From the NCBI RefSeq assembly GCF_004348995.1, contig NZ_SMKQ01000074.1:1-36151 (forward strand): a DNA stretch of 36,151 nt. Reading direction: 5' to 3'. Below the pieces are notes generated by a model. That model was not told the origin of the DNA and searched no databases. It saw nothing but the letters and a program-made list of their open reading frames with translations. The stretch comes from Nonomuraea terrae (GTDB lineage Bacteria > Actinomycetota > Actinomycetes > Streptosporangiales > Streptosporangiaceae). This document shows positions 1-7,636 of this stretch, piece by piece. A program made the translations under genes and the position numbers. Each line of letters opens with the position of its first letter. Positions within the stretch are counted from its first letter, which is position 1.

Positions 1-30
1 CGCCCGACCCGAGCACCCCGAGCAAGCGGT

Positions 31-51
31 ATCCGGCGATCCGCGCCGGAT
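31..51. terminator. Short perfect hairpin near window start
   Basis: ATCCGGCG (31-38) pairs perfectly with CGCCGGAT (44-51) around a 5-nt loop. No T-run follows, as is common for actinobacterial terminators. It may end a gene lying left of the window. The rest of 1-254 shows no gene that I can support. Confidence 0.35.
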
Positions 52-254
52 CACCCGGCCGAAGCGGACGCATGTCCGGCATCCCGCACCTTTCCCCAGC
101 AGCCCGGCCCACGCCGGCGATCCGCCCAGCCGGCACAGTGTCTCAGAGAACGGTGACATGGGGGCCTGCTGTCGTGCCAGGCGTATCGGGTCAGTCCGCC
201 ACGCTTCGCGAGATGCCTGAGAGAAGGACGGCACGGCGGGTAGGTTGGCGCAGC

Positions 255-1202
255 ATGGAGGTACGCCCGCAGCATCCACGCCCCTCCCGCAGGATCGTCG
301 CGCTCGTGGCGGCCGTCGCCGCGTTCGCCGGAACGGCGGCCTGCGGCTCGCCCACCGACAGTGCGCCCGTGCGCCAGCGGTCCGCGGCCTCTCCGTCCGC
401 GACGGCAGGCGAGGCCACCGCGCAGCCGCCGGAGGAGGAGCTGCCCGCGCCCGACGCGAAGATCCCGAAGAACGCCGCCGGCCTCGCCACGGCCCTGGAG
501 GAGACCACCGCCCGGCTCAACGACGCCATCGACGCCTGGACGGACGGCGGCGAGGCCGCGCCCGGCGAGCCGCCCGAGGACGTCGAGCTGCTGGCGCTCC
601 ACCAGCAGCGCCTCTACCGGCACGCCGCCCGCCACCCCGAGGTCGCCTCCCGCGCCTTCGCCCGCCTGCCGAAGGCCCTGGCCGCGCAGGCGAAGGACAA
701 CACCGAGGCGATCCGCGAGCTGCTCGCCCTGGCCCGCCCGATCAAGCCGGACGCGGTGTTCAAGACCCGGCGGCCCCGCCCCGCGGCCGAGCTGCTCGGC
801 TACTTCAAGCGGGCCGAGCGCCGGTTCGGCGTGGAGTGGGAGGTGCTGGCGGCGGTGATGTTCGCCGAGACGAAGTTCGGCCGGGTCAGGTCCGACAGTC
901 ACGCCGGCGCGCAGGGCCCCATGCAGTTCATGCCGGCCACCTGGCGGGCGTACGGCATGGGCGGCGACGTCCAGGACCCGCGCGACGTCGTCATGGGGGC
1001 CGCCAACTACCTGAAGGCGAGCGGCGCCCCCCGCGACTACCGGCGCGCGCTGCACGCCTACAACCCGTCGCAGGCGTACGTGAACGCGATCCAGCTGCAC
1101 GCCCGCCAGATCAAGCGCGACCCGCGCGCCTACTACGCGTACTACGCCTGGCAGGTGTTCGTGCTCACCACGGAGGGCGAGCGCCGTCTGACCGGCCCCT
1201 AG
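255..1202 (+). CDS. Lytic transglycosylase (SLT fold), probable lipoprotein
   Basis: A peptidoglycan-cleaving murein transglycosylase of 315 aa. The ATG at 255 was chosen because it is followed at once by an Arg-containing n-region and a hydrophobic stretch ending in TAAC-G (Cys30), a plausible lipobox; an in-frame start at 72 would add 61 residues of no recognisable nature. A spacer rich in Ala, Pro and Glu and a helical region lead to the SLT domain (about residues 190-300). Its catalytic Glu is probably E205 in FAETKFG, followed by the family hallmark AQGPMQFMPATW (from residue 219) and a late ALHAYNPSQAYV segment. It likely acts outside the membrane on the cell wall. Its stop codon overlaps that of the convergent gene at 1199. 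Family is secure; the lipid anchor is inferred. Confidence 0.88.
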   Translation: MEVRPQHPRPSRRIVALVAAVAAFAGTAACGSPTDSAPVRQRSAASPSATAGEATAQPPEEELPAPDAKIPKNAAGLATALEETTARLNDAIDAWTDGGEAAPGEPPEDVELLALHQQRLYRHAARHPEVASRAFARLPKALAAQAKDNTEAIRELLALARPIKPDAVFKTRRPRPAAELLGYFKRAERRFGVEWEVLAAVMFAETKFGRVRSDSHAGAQGPMQFMPATWRAYGMGGDVQDPRDVVMGAANYLKASGAPRDYRRALHAYNPSQAYVNAIQLHARQIKRDPRAYYAYYAWQVFVLTTEGERRLTGP

Positions 1203-1744
1203 GCATGGTCGGCGCAGCACGGGGTCGGGTTCGGCACCTCGGCGGGTGCCAGCCGTCCACCGGCCGCGGGCATGGTGAGCAGCGTCATCAGCCCGTCCCG
1301 CCAGATCGGGCGGACGTGGTCGTTCGTCACCACGAGCGCGTCGTCGGCCGGCGGGTCGGGCGTGGCCAGCACCAGCACCCGGTCGATGGCAGAGCCGCCG
1401 CGCAGCTCACCCACCGTGAGGGTGCCGGTGAGCCGGTCGCGGCCGGGGAAGGTGACGACCCGGCCGGAACGCCCGTGCTCGGCCGCCGCCAGCGCCGCCC
1501 CCTCCGCCAGCGGCCCGACGCGTTCGCCGCCGAGCGCCCACGACACCTCGGCCGGCGGCTTCACGGGCCCGCCGGGTACTTCCAGCGAGCAGGCGAGGTG
1601 CGGCTCCGGCATGCCGAGACCCGCCGGGACGAGATGGGTGCAGCCGACCGCGTCCCCCGGCAGGCCGAGCGCCCGCACCACGGTGTGGAGCAGGTGCTCG
1701 GCCGCGGCGAGGGTGCGGGTGCCCGTGTCGACGCCGAGGATCAT
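1199..1744 (-). CDS. Hypothetical protein coupled to PHP metallohydrolase
   Basis: A 181-aa protein that I do not recognise. The start at 1744 is chosen because its ATG overlaps the TGA stop of the upstream PHP gene (ATGA, 1741-1744), which implies translational coupling; a longer frame starting inside the PHP gene is less likely. It has no signal peptide or membrane segment and begins MILGVDTGTRTLAAAEHLL. It ends with a Pro/Cys tail (NPTPCCADHA) whose vicinal Cys and His could bind metal, but that is only a suggestion. Its stop (TAG on the minus strand, 1199-1201) lies inside the palindrome CTAG shared with the convergent transglycosylase stop. Confidence 0.7.
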   Translation of the reverse strand: MILGVDTGTRTLAAAEHLLHTVVRALGLPGDAVGCTHLVPAGLGMPEPHLACSLEVPGGPVKPPAEVSWALGGERVGPLAEGAALAAAEHGRSGRVVTFPGRDRLTGTLTVGELRGGSAIDRVLVLATPDPPADDALVVTNDHVRPIWRDGLMTLLTMPAAGGRLAPAEVPNPTPCCADHA

Positions 1745-3465
1745 CGGCCGGGCAGGACCCAGATCGGGTTGCTGTAGAACCACAGGTCGTTCCACGGGTC
1801 GGCGTCGCCGTACACGTCGATCGCGGGGCCGTGCGGGTCGACCGAGGCGCCCAGCAGGCCGGGGGCCGACCGCTTGCCGTCGGTGCCGCGCAGCCGCACG
1901 TACACCGGCCGGTCGACCTGGCCGAGCCGGTAGGTGAACGTGACGGTGCCGGTGTTCTTGTTCACCTCGTACGACTGCACGACCTTGGTCGCCGGCGTGG
2001 TGAAGACGTCCTTGTCGGCGGCGGGGCCGGTGACCTCACCCTGGATGACGTCCACCCGGGCCAGCGTCGGGATGACCTGTGCCCAGTTCGGCCGCCCGGC
2101 CAGGGTGATCTCGATGGACAGCTCGACGCGGGCGCCCCTGCGCACGTGGAGGGTGTCGCCGAGCGTCACCCCGCGCCGGCCGTCGCCGGTGGCGCGCGCC
2201 CGCACCACGAGGCCGCTGATCAGCCCGCCGTGGTCGACCCAGACGCGGCCGGCGCGCAGGCCGTCCATGACGCCGCCGTAGGAGAAGTCCTGGCTGCCGA
2301 CGTGGGTCCGGCTGTAGAAGCCGGGCCAGAAGTCGCTGGCGCCGAGGTTGTACGAGCCCCGGTAGACGGGGTCCTCGTAGCGGCCGTTGGCGTCGAAGTC
2401 GCTGTTCGGGCCGCGGTCGCTGGTGTCGCCGTGGACGACGTGGGAGTCGGAGTTGGCGGTGATCCACCACGGCTTGCCCTCGGCCAGCAGGCTGTCCCAC
2501 AGGCCGCCGACGGTGGCGGTCATCCAGTCGAACCCGCCGAAGGTCTTGTAGCTCTCCGCCGGGTAGCCGGGGAAGGAGTCGGCGCCGGGGCCGCCGTCGT
2601 AGAGGCCGCGCCCGCCACCGGGGCCGTTCGGCTTGGGGATGCCGCCGGCCTGGTGGCCGGGGGCGCCCTCCATGCCTATGGCGATGGAGGGCTGGGCGTC
2701 GCGCCAGCCGCGGATCTCGTGCGGCGAGTCGATGCCCTTGCGGGCGGGGTGGTTGGCGAGGAACAGCGCGTCGGGGACGCGCCGCCGCCTGACCGCCTCG
2801 GCCAGGAAGTTCAGGCCGGCGATGGCGAGGGCCTCGTTCTGCGGCGTGTTGGCGCCGGCGTTCTTCACCGAGCCGTCGAAGGAGTTCTCGAACTCCTTGA
2901 GGGTCTCGACCTCGCCGCGCCCAGGGGCGACGAACACGGTGCCGTGCTCGGCCGCCGGAATGTTCCACTCCAGGCCCTGGAAGACCAGCGTGTCCTTGAC
3001 GGCCTCGCGGGCGGCGACGATGTCCGGGTTGACCTTCTCCACGCCGATCCTGGCGTGGGTGGCGCCGCCGTGGTCGGTGATGACGAGCCAGCCCAGCCCG
3101 TACGCGTTGCCGTGCCGGACCTGGTCGATCACCCGGTACATGGCGTCCGAGCTGTGCTGGGTGTGGATGTGGTGGTCGCCGGCCAGCCACAGGTAGCCGT
3201 CCCTGGGCTCGCGCCCACGGCCTCCGTCGTGCGAGGCCGCCGCGGCGGCCGCCTGGCCCTGGCCGCCGAGCACGCCGGCGGCGGTCAGCCCGGCGCCCAG
3301 CAGGCCGGCGCTGCGGAACATGCGCCGCCGCGACAGTTGTCCCGGCGACAGCTCGTCGTCCGGGATGGAAAGATCCCGCGCCTCCGCGGCCTCGCCGCCG
3401 CTGAGCTCCTGCGAGTGGTCGTGCGAGTGGTCGTGCGAGTGGTCGTGAGGGTGACCGTGACTCAT
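1741..3465 (-). CDS. PHP-domain (CehA/McbA-like) metallohydrolase, Tat-exported
   Basis: A 574-aa probable metal-dependent hydrolase of the PHP superfamily; the substrate cannot be told. Metal-site motifs are GDHHIHTQHS (His99/His101), ITDHGG (D131-H132), LANHPARKG and NSDSHVVHG. A twin-arginine signal sits at residues 46-75 (SRRRMFRSAGLLGAG, then an Ala-rich h-region), so the enzyme is probably folded and loaded with metal before export. A His-rich leader, residues 3-17 (HGHPHDHSHDHSHDHS), precedes the Tat signal, which is unusual. The C-terminal third looks like a beta-sandwich. A weak SD (GGAG) lies about 11 nt before the ATG. The TGA stop overlaps the start of the next gene. An inverted repeat, CACGCTC (3494-3500) with GAGCGTG (3513-3519), lies upstream. 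Superfamily is confident, reaction unknown. Confidence 0.85.
   Translation of the reverse strand: MSHGHPHDHSHDHSHDHSQELSGGEAAEARDLSIPDDELSPGQLSRRRMFRSAGLLGAGLTAAGVLGGQGQAAAAAASHDGGRGREPRDGYLWLAGDHHIHTQHSSDAMYRVIDQVRHGNAYGLGWLVITDHGGATHARIGVEKVNPDIVAAREAVKDTLVFQGLEWNIPAAEHGTVFVAPGRGEVETLKEFENSFDGSVKNAGANTPQNEALAIAGLNFLAEAVRRRRVPDALFLANHPARKGIDSPHEIRGWRDAQPSIAIGMEGAPGHQAGGIPKPNGPGGGRGLYDGGPGADSFPGYPAESYKTFGGFDWMTATVGGLWDSLLAEGKPWWITANSDSHVVHGDTSDRGPNSDFDANGRYEDPVYRGSYNLGASDFWPGFYSRTHVGSQDFSYGGVMDGLRAGRVWVDHGGLISGLVVRARATGDGRRGVTLGDTLHVRRGARVELSIEITLAGRPNWAQVIPTLARVDVIQGEVTGPAADKDVFTTPATKVVQSYEVNKNTGTVTFTYRLGQVDRPVYVRLRGTDGKRSAPGLLGASVDPHGPAIDVYGDADPWNDLWFYSNPIWVLPGR
3411..3446 (-). repeat. Three perfect 12-bp repeats encoding His-rich leader
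   Basis: The 12-bp unit GCGAGTGGTCGT (plus strand) occurs three times without change. In the minus-strand gene it encodes tandem HDHS units ahead of the Tat signal. Because 12 is a multiple of three, loss or gain of a unit would keep the reading frame. Confidence 0.85.
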
Positions 3466-3604
3466 GGGGGTGCTTGCTCCGTCCCGCCGGGAACACGCTC
3501 CGGCTACGGCGCGAGCGTGGCGGAACCAGATGAAGCGGACGTGAACCCCAGAAGATCACCGCATGCCGAATCGGTGCCGCACCCGGGGGCAGAGCCGCCG
3601 GGCC

Positions 3605-5359
3605 CTACGACAGGGCGCGGGCGGCGTGGACCAGGGGCACGTGGCTGAAGGCCTGCGGGAAGTTGCCGACCAGCCGGCCGTAGCGCGGGTCATACTCCTC
3701 CGCCAGCAGCCCCACGTCGTTGCGCAGGCCCAGCAGGCGCTCGAACAGGTCTTTCGCCTCGTCCTTGCGCCCCTGCGCGGCCATGACCTCCACCAGCCAG
3801 AAGCTGCACGCCAGGAACGCGCCCTCCCCGCCGGGCAGGCCGTCGACGTCGTTGTCCTCGGCCAGCGGATAACGCAGGACGAACCCGTCGGCCATGAGCT
3901 CCTTCTCGATCGCCGCGACCGTGCCCAGCACCCGGGGGTCGTCGGCCGGCAGGAACCCCACGATCGGGATCATCAGCAGCGCCGCGTCCAGCTCCGACGA
4001 GCCGTACGACTGCGTGAACGTGTTGCGCTCGGCGTCGAAACCCTTGTCGCAGATCTCGGCGTGGACCACGTCGCGCAGCGCCCGCCACTTGTCGACCGGC
4101 CCGGTGCGGCCGAAGTTCTCGACGTACTTGACGGCCCGGTCGAGCGCCACCCAGCACATCACCTTGGAGTGCACGAAGTGCCGCCGCGGCCCGCGGACCT
4201 CCCACAGGCCCTCGTCGGGCTCGTTCCAGTGGTCCTCCACGTAGTCGAGCAGCTGGCGCTGGATCGTCCAGGCGCGGTCGTCGGGGGACAGGCCGCGGGC
4301 GCGCGAGACGTACAGGGAGTTCATGACCTCGCCGTACACGTCGAGCTGGAGCTGTTTGGCGGCCTCGTTGCCGATGCGCACCGGCCGGGAGCCCTCGTAG
4401 CCGTCGAGCCAGTCGAGCAGCAGCTCGGGCAGGCGGCGCTCGCCCCCGACGCCGTACATGATCTGCAGGTCCTGCGGGCGGCCGGCGATGGCGCGCAGCA
4501 GCCACGCGCGCCAGTCGGCGGCCTCCTCCAGGAAGCCGGAGCTGATCAGCGCGTCGAGTGTCAGCGTCGCGTCGCGCAGCCAGCAGTACCGGTAGTCCCA
4601 GTTGCGCACCCCGCCGATGTCCTCCGGCAGGGACGTGGTGGCCGCGGCCACGATGCCGCCGGTCGGCGAATACGTCAGGGCCTTCAGCGTGATCAGCGAG
4701 CGCACCACCGCCTCGCGGTAGGGGCCGGTGTAGGAGCACTTCGACACCCACTCCGCCCAGAACGCCTCGGTCTCGCGCAGCTGCACGTCGGAGTCGATCT
4801 GCGCCGGCATCGGCTCGTGGGACGGGTGCCAGGTGAACACGAACGCCAGCCGCTCGCCCTCCCGCACCGTGAACGTGGCCCGGTGGGCGTAGTCGCCCCC
4901 CTTCAGCGGCACGGGGGAGTGCAGCCACACCGAGTCGGGCCCGCCGACGGCCTGCAGATGGCCGTTGCTGCGCCGTACCCACGGCACGATGCGGCCGTAG
5001 TCGAAGCGCACCCGCAGCTGGGTGGACATCTCCACGCTGCCCGAGACGCCCTCGACGATCCGCACCACGTCGGGGTTGCGGTCGCGCGGCGGCATGAAGT
5101 CGACGACCCGGACGGTGCCGGTCGGGGTGTCCCACTCGCTCTCGAGGATCAGCGTGTCGCTCCGGTAGCGGCGCCGGGTGGCCGGCTTGCGGCCGGTGGG
5201 CCCGAGCCACCAGTGGCCGTTGCGCTCGCTGCCGAGCAGCGCCGCGAAGCTCGCGGGGGAGTCGAACCGGGGCAGGCAAAGCCAGTCGATCGACCCGTCG
5301 CGCGCCACGAGCGCGGCCGACTGCATGTCTCCGATCAGCGCATAATCCTCGATCCGCAT
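3605..5359 (-). CDS. Glycoside hydrolase family 15 protein (glucoamylase/trehalase-like)
   Basis: A 584-aa cytosolic enzyme typical in length and start (MRIEDYALIGDMQSAALV) of the actinobacterial GH15 group, which includes glucoamylase-like enzymes and mycobacterial trehalase. Visible landmarks are RDGSIDWLCLPRFDSP near the N-terminus, NWDYRYCWLRDATLTL (about residue 250), GLWEVRG with E387 as the likely general acid, and LLAEEYDPRYGRLVGNFPQ (about residue 553) carrying the likely general base. The (alpha/alpha)6 barrel forms the second half. No signal peptide is seen. Substrate (trehalose or an alpha-glucan) cannot be decided from sequence alone. No Shine-Dalgarno precedes the ATG; a TAGCGT hexamer lies 6 nt upstream. 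Confidence 0.9.
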   Translation of the reverse strand: MRIEDYALIGDMQSAALVARDGSIDWLCLPRFDSPASFAALLGSERNGHWWLGPTGRKPATRRRYRSDTLILESEWDTPTGTVRVVDFMPPRDRNPDVVRIVEGVSGSVEMSTQLRVRFDYGRIVPWVRRSNGHLQAVGGPDSVWLHSPVPLKGGDYAHRATFTVREGERLAFVFTWHPSHEPMPAQIDSDVQLRETEAFWAEWVSKCSYTGPYREAVVRSLITLKALTYSPTGGIVAAATTSLPEDIGGVRNWDYRYCWLRDATLTLDALISSGFLEEAADWRAWLLRAIAGRPQDLQIMYGVGGERRLPELLLDWLDGYEGSRPVRIGNEAAKQLQLDVYGEVMNSLYVSRARGLSPDDRAWTIQRQLLDYVEDHWNEPDEGLWEVRGPRRHFVHSKVMCWVALDRAVKYVENFGRTGPVDKWRALRDVVHAEICDKGFDAERNTFTQSYGSSELDAALLMIPIVGFLPADDPRVLGTVAAIEKELMADGFVLRYPLAEDNDVDGLPGGEGAFLACSFWLVEVMAAQGRKDEAKDLFERLLGLRNDVGLLAEEYDPRYGRLVGNFPQAFSHVPLVHAARALS

Positions 5360-5365
5360 GCCTAG

Positions 5366-5371
5366 ACGCTA
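5366..5371 (-). promoter_or_regulatory. Putative -10 (TAGCGT), leaderless start of GH15 gene
   Basis: On the minus strand TAGCGT is followed by 6 nt and the ATG at 5359, with no SD between. The expected transcription start falls on or next to the start codon. Confidence 0.5.
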
Positions 5372-5405
5372 CTCGCCGAAAGGGTGATCCCGCGGCCGTA
5401 TCCGA

Positions 5406-6041
5406 TCATGTCGCGTCATGCCGGGCCCGGCCCGCGGGATCGCTCAGAGGGAGCCAGCGGGTGAACAGCTGCGTGAGCGGCCCGATGGCCAGGGCGAAGA
5501 CCAGCGTCCCCACGCCCGCCGTGCCGCCGAGCAGCCAGCCCGCGGCCAGCACGGTCAGCTCGATGAGGAAACGCGCGAGCCGCACCGACAGGCCGAGGCG
5601 CATCAGGCCGGTCATGATGCCGTCGCGCGGGCCGGCCCCCATGCCGGCGCCGATGTACAGCAGGGTCGCCAGAGCGATGGAGGTCACCGCGAGCGCGACG
5701 TACGCGCTCTGGTAGACCAGGTGGCCGGGCGCGGGCAGCAGGTATATCGCCGCGTCGGCGAACAGGCCCACGAACACCACGTTGCTGACGGTGCCGAACC
5801 CGGGCCGCTGCCGCAGCGGGATCCACAGCAGCATCACCAGGGCGCCCACCAGGATGATGACCGTGCCGATCGACAGTCCCAGCCGCAGGCCCAGGCCCTG
5901 GTGGAAGACGTCCCACGGGCCGTTGCCGAGGCCCGACTCGACCTGCAGGCCGATGCCGAGGCCGTACAGGGCCAGCCCGCCGTAGAGGCGGGCGAGACGG
6001 GCGGGCAGGGAACGCGGCAAGGGGATGGCTGTCTCACTCAT
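5406..6041 (-). CDS. yczE: YczE/YitT-like integral membrane protein
   Basis: A 211-aa polytopic membrane protein of the YczE family, with about five hydrophobic segments. The motif GLGNGPWDVFHQGLGLRLG near the N-terminus and its internal echo GAGMGAGPRDGIMTGLMRLG indicate a duplicated half-unit; the family is thought to be a transporter or membrane partner of unknown substrate. Start at 6041 (MSETAIPLP) is preferred over a GTG/TTG-type extension that would run into the divergent regulator. It is divergent from a MocR regulator gene 62 nt away, an arrangement known from Bacillus ycxD-yczE and many actinobacteria, which suggests direct control by that regulator. Confidence 0.85.
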   Translation of the reverse strand: MSETAIPLPRSLPARLARLYGGLALYGLGIGLQVESGLGNGPWDVFHQGLGLRLGLSIGTVIILVGALVMLLWIPLRQRPGFGTVSNVVFVGLFADAAIYLLPAPGHLVYQSAYVALAVTSIALATLLYIGAGMGAGPRDGIMTGLMRLGLSVRLARFLIELTVLAAGWLLGGTAGVGTLVFALAIGPLTQLFTRWLPLSDPAGRARHDAT

Positions 6042-6103
6042 GGTGGCCTCACAGTGGCATGGCCCGGCTTGCCAAAACAGGGCCAATCACGAAAAGTGGC
6101 CTT
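6042..6103. promoter_or_regulatory. Divergent yczE/mocR intergenic region with operator-like repeats
   Basis: This 62-nt spacer holds an inverted repeat TGGCCC (6060-6065)-N14-GGGCCA (6080-6085). It also holds three copies of a GTGGC core in the same orientation: GTGGCCTCA (6043-6051), AGTGGCA (6053-6059) and AAGTGGCCTTA (6094-6104, reaching the mocR start). MocR dimers are known to bind paired repeats spaced about two helical turns apart, and the arm spacing here is 20 nt. Binding is inferred. Confidence 0.5.
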
Positions 6104-7531
6104 ATGAGGTACTTGTCGGCACAGCAGGTGGCGCGGCTCGTCACGATCGATCCCGCGGCACGCCCTTACTACCGCGCCCTCGCCGACGGCGTGCGCGTCC
6201 TCGTCATGGACGGCCAGATCCCCGTACGCGTCCGCATGCCCGCCGAACGCCACCTCGCCGAGACCCTGGGTGTCAGCCGCACCACCGTCACCGCGGCCTA
6301 CGACCTGCTGCGCGAGCGTGGCTACCTGGAGAGCCGGCGCGGCTCCGGCAGCTGGACCGCCCTGCCCGACCCCGCCACCACCGCCGACAACCCGTGGCAC
6401 GACACCGGCGACGGCCTCATCCCGCTGCACAGCGCCGCCCCGCCCGCCCCGTCGGCGCTGACCGCCGCCGTGGCGGAGGCGGTCGAGGACCTGCCCCGGT
6501 ACGCCATGGGCAACGGTTACGACCCCCTCGGCCTGCCCGCGCTCAGGGAACGCATCGCCGCCCGCTACACCGCCAGGGGAGTGGCCACCAGGCCGGAACA
6601 GATCGTCGTCACCACCGGCTCCCAGTTCGCCATCCACCTGGCCATGGGGCTGCTCCTCGGGCCGGGCGACCCGGTGCTGGTGGAGTCGCCGACGTTCCCG
6701 CACGCCCTCGACGCGGCCCGCCGGCGCGGCGCCCGCATCGTGCCGGTCGGGGTCTCGCCCGAGGGCTGGCAGCCCGACCTGGTCGCCGCGGCGCTGCGGC
6801 AGTCGGGGGCGCGCCTGGCCTACCTCATGCCCGACTTCCACAACCCGATCGGCGCCCTCATGCCCGACCCGGTGCGCGCCGCCGTCGCCGAGGCGGCCCG
6901 GCGTACGGACACGATCCTGCTGGTCGACGAGACCTGGGCCGAGCTCGCGCTGGACGACGTGCCCGCCACGTCGCCGGCGGCGGCCTTCGACACCGACAGC
7001 CGGGTGATCAGCATCGGCTCGGCCGACAAGCTGTGGTGGGGCGGTCTGCGGGTCGGCTGGATCCGCGCCACCGCCGCGCTGGCGCGCCGCCTCGCCCTGT
7101 TCCGCTCCTCGGTCGACATCGCCAGCCCCGTGCTGGAGCAGCTCGTCGTGGCGCGGCTGTTCGACCGGCTGGAGGAGTCGCGCGCCGAGCGCCGCCGCAC
7201 CCTGCGCGCCTCGCGCGACGCGCTCGTCTCGGCGCTGGGCCGGCACCTGCCGGAGTGGACGTTCACCGTGCCGCCCGGCGGCGGCGCCCTGTGGGTACGC
7301 CTCGACCGCGGCGGCGCCACCCCGCTCGCCGAGGCCGCGACCGCCCACGGCGTACGTCTCGCGCCCGGTCCCTGGTTCGGCCCCGAGGGCACGCTGGAGG
7401 GCTGCCTGCGGCTGCCGTACACGCTGCCGCCCTCGGTGCTGGAGGAGGCGGTCCCCCGGATCCGCGCCGCCCGCGACGGGGTGTCCGCGGGCTCGGCCCG
7501 CGTGCCCGACCCGCTGGTCGCCATGGTCTGA
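6104..7531 (+). CDS. MocR-type PLP-binding GntR-family transcriptional regulator
   Basis: A 475-aa fusion of an N-terminal GntR winged helix (about residues 15-85, with RMPAERHLAETLGVSRTTVT and LRERGYLESRRGSGSW) to a fold-type I aminotransferase domain. The PLP-binding lysine is probably K309 in GSADKLWWGGLRVGW; FHNPIGA and LLVDETWAEL are the usual cofactor-pocket motifs. Such regulators sense PLP or a PLP-amino-acid adduct. The start at 6104 (MRYLSAQQ) was chosen because an upstream in-frame start would overlap the operator-like repeats; no clear SD is present. It is divergent from yczE and likely controls it and itself. The stop codon is embedded in the first unit of a 13-bp tandem repeat. 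Confidence 0.88.
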   Translation: MRYLSAQQVARLVTIDPAARPYYRALADGVRVLVMDGQIPVRVRMPAERHLAETLGVSRTTVTAAYDLLRERGYLESRRGSGSWTALPDPATTADNPWHDTGDGLIPLHSAAPPAPSALTAAVAEAVEDLPRYAMGNGYDPLGLPALRERIAARYTARGVATRPEQIVVTTGSQFAIHLAMGLLLGPGDPVLVESPTFPHALDAARRRGARIVPVGVSPEGWQPDLVAAALRQSGARLAYLMPDFHNPIGALMPDPVRAAVAEAARRTDTILLVDETWAELALDDVPATSPAAAFDTDSRVISIGSADKLWWGGLRVGWIRATAALARRLALFRSSVDIASPVLEQLVVARLFDRLEESRAERRRTLRASRDALVSALGRHLPEWTFTVPPGGGALWVRLDRGGATPLAEAATAHGVRLAPGPWFGPEGTLEGCLRLPYTLPPSVLEEAVPRIRAARDGVSAGSARVPDPLVAMV

Positions 7532-7592
7532 GCCACCGGTCTGAGCCACCGGTCTGAGCCACCGGTCTGAGCCACCGGTCTGAGCCACCGGT
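7525..7592. repeat. 13-bp tandem repeat, five perfect copies, spanning mocR stop
   Basis: GGTCTGAGCCACC repeats five times without mismatch (7525-7589) and a sixth copy breaks off after GGT. The first unit supplies the last codon and TGA stop of the mocR gene (7526-7531). At each unit junction the palindrome ACCGGT forms. More degenerate echoes (GAGCTGCTGAGCTGAGCC) continue to about 7627. It looks like a minisatellite and may vary in copy number. Confidence 0.92.
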
Positions 7593-7636
7593 TCGATTGC
7601 TGGTGTGAGCTGCTGAGCTGAGCCGCTGGGTTCGAG

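Noticed and set aside
60..254. Possible c-di-AMP (ydaO-type) riboswitch before the lytic transglycosylase gene
   Set aside because: Such riboswitches are common before actinobacterial wall hydrolases, but the conserved core sequences were not found on either strand.
1831..3648. Long plus-strand open frame of about 600 codons
   Set aside because: It is the antisense shadow of the PHP gene: composition is Val/Ala/Gly/Arg-rich, with no domain, and GC-rich codon bias creates such frames. The same holds for long frames opposite the GH15, acyl-CoA ligase, tldD and glycosyltransferase genes.
7525..7592. Repeat array considered as CRISPR
   Set aside because: Units are 13 bp and directly abutting, with no spacers and no cas genes.
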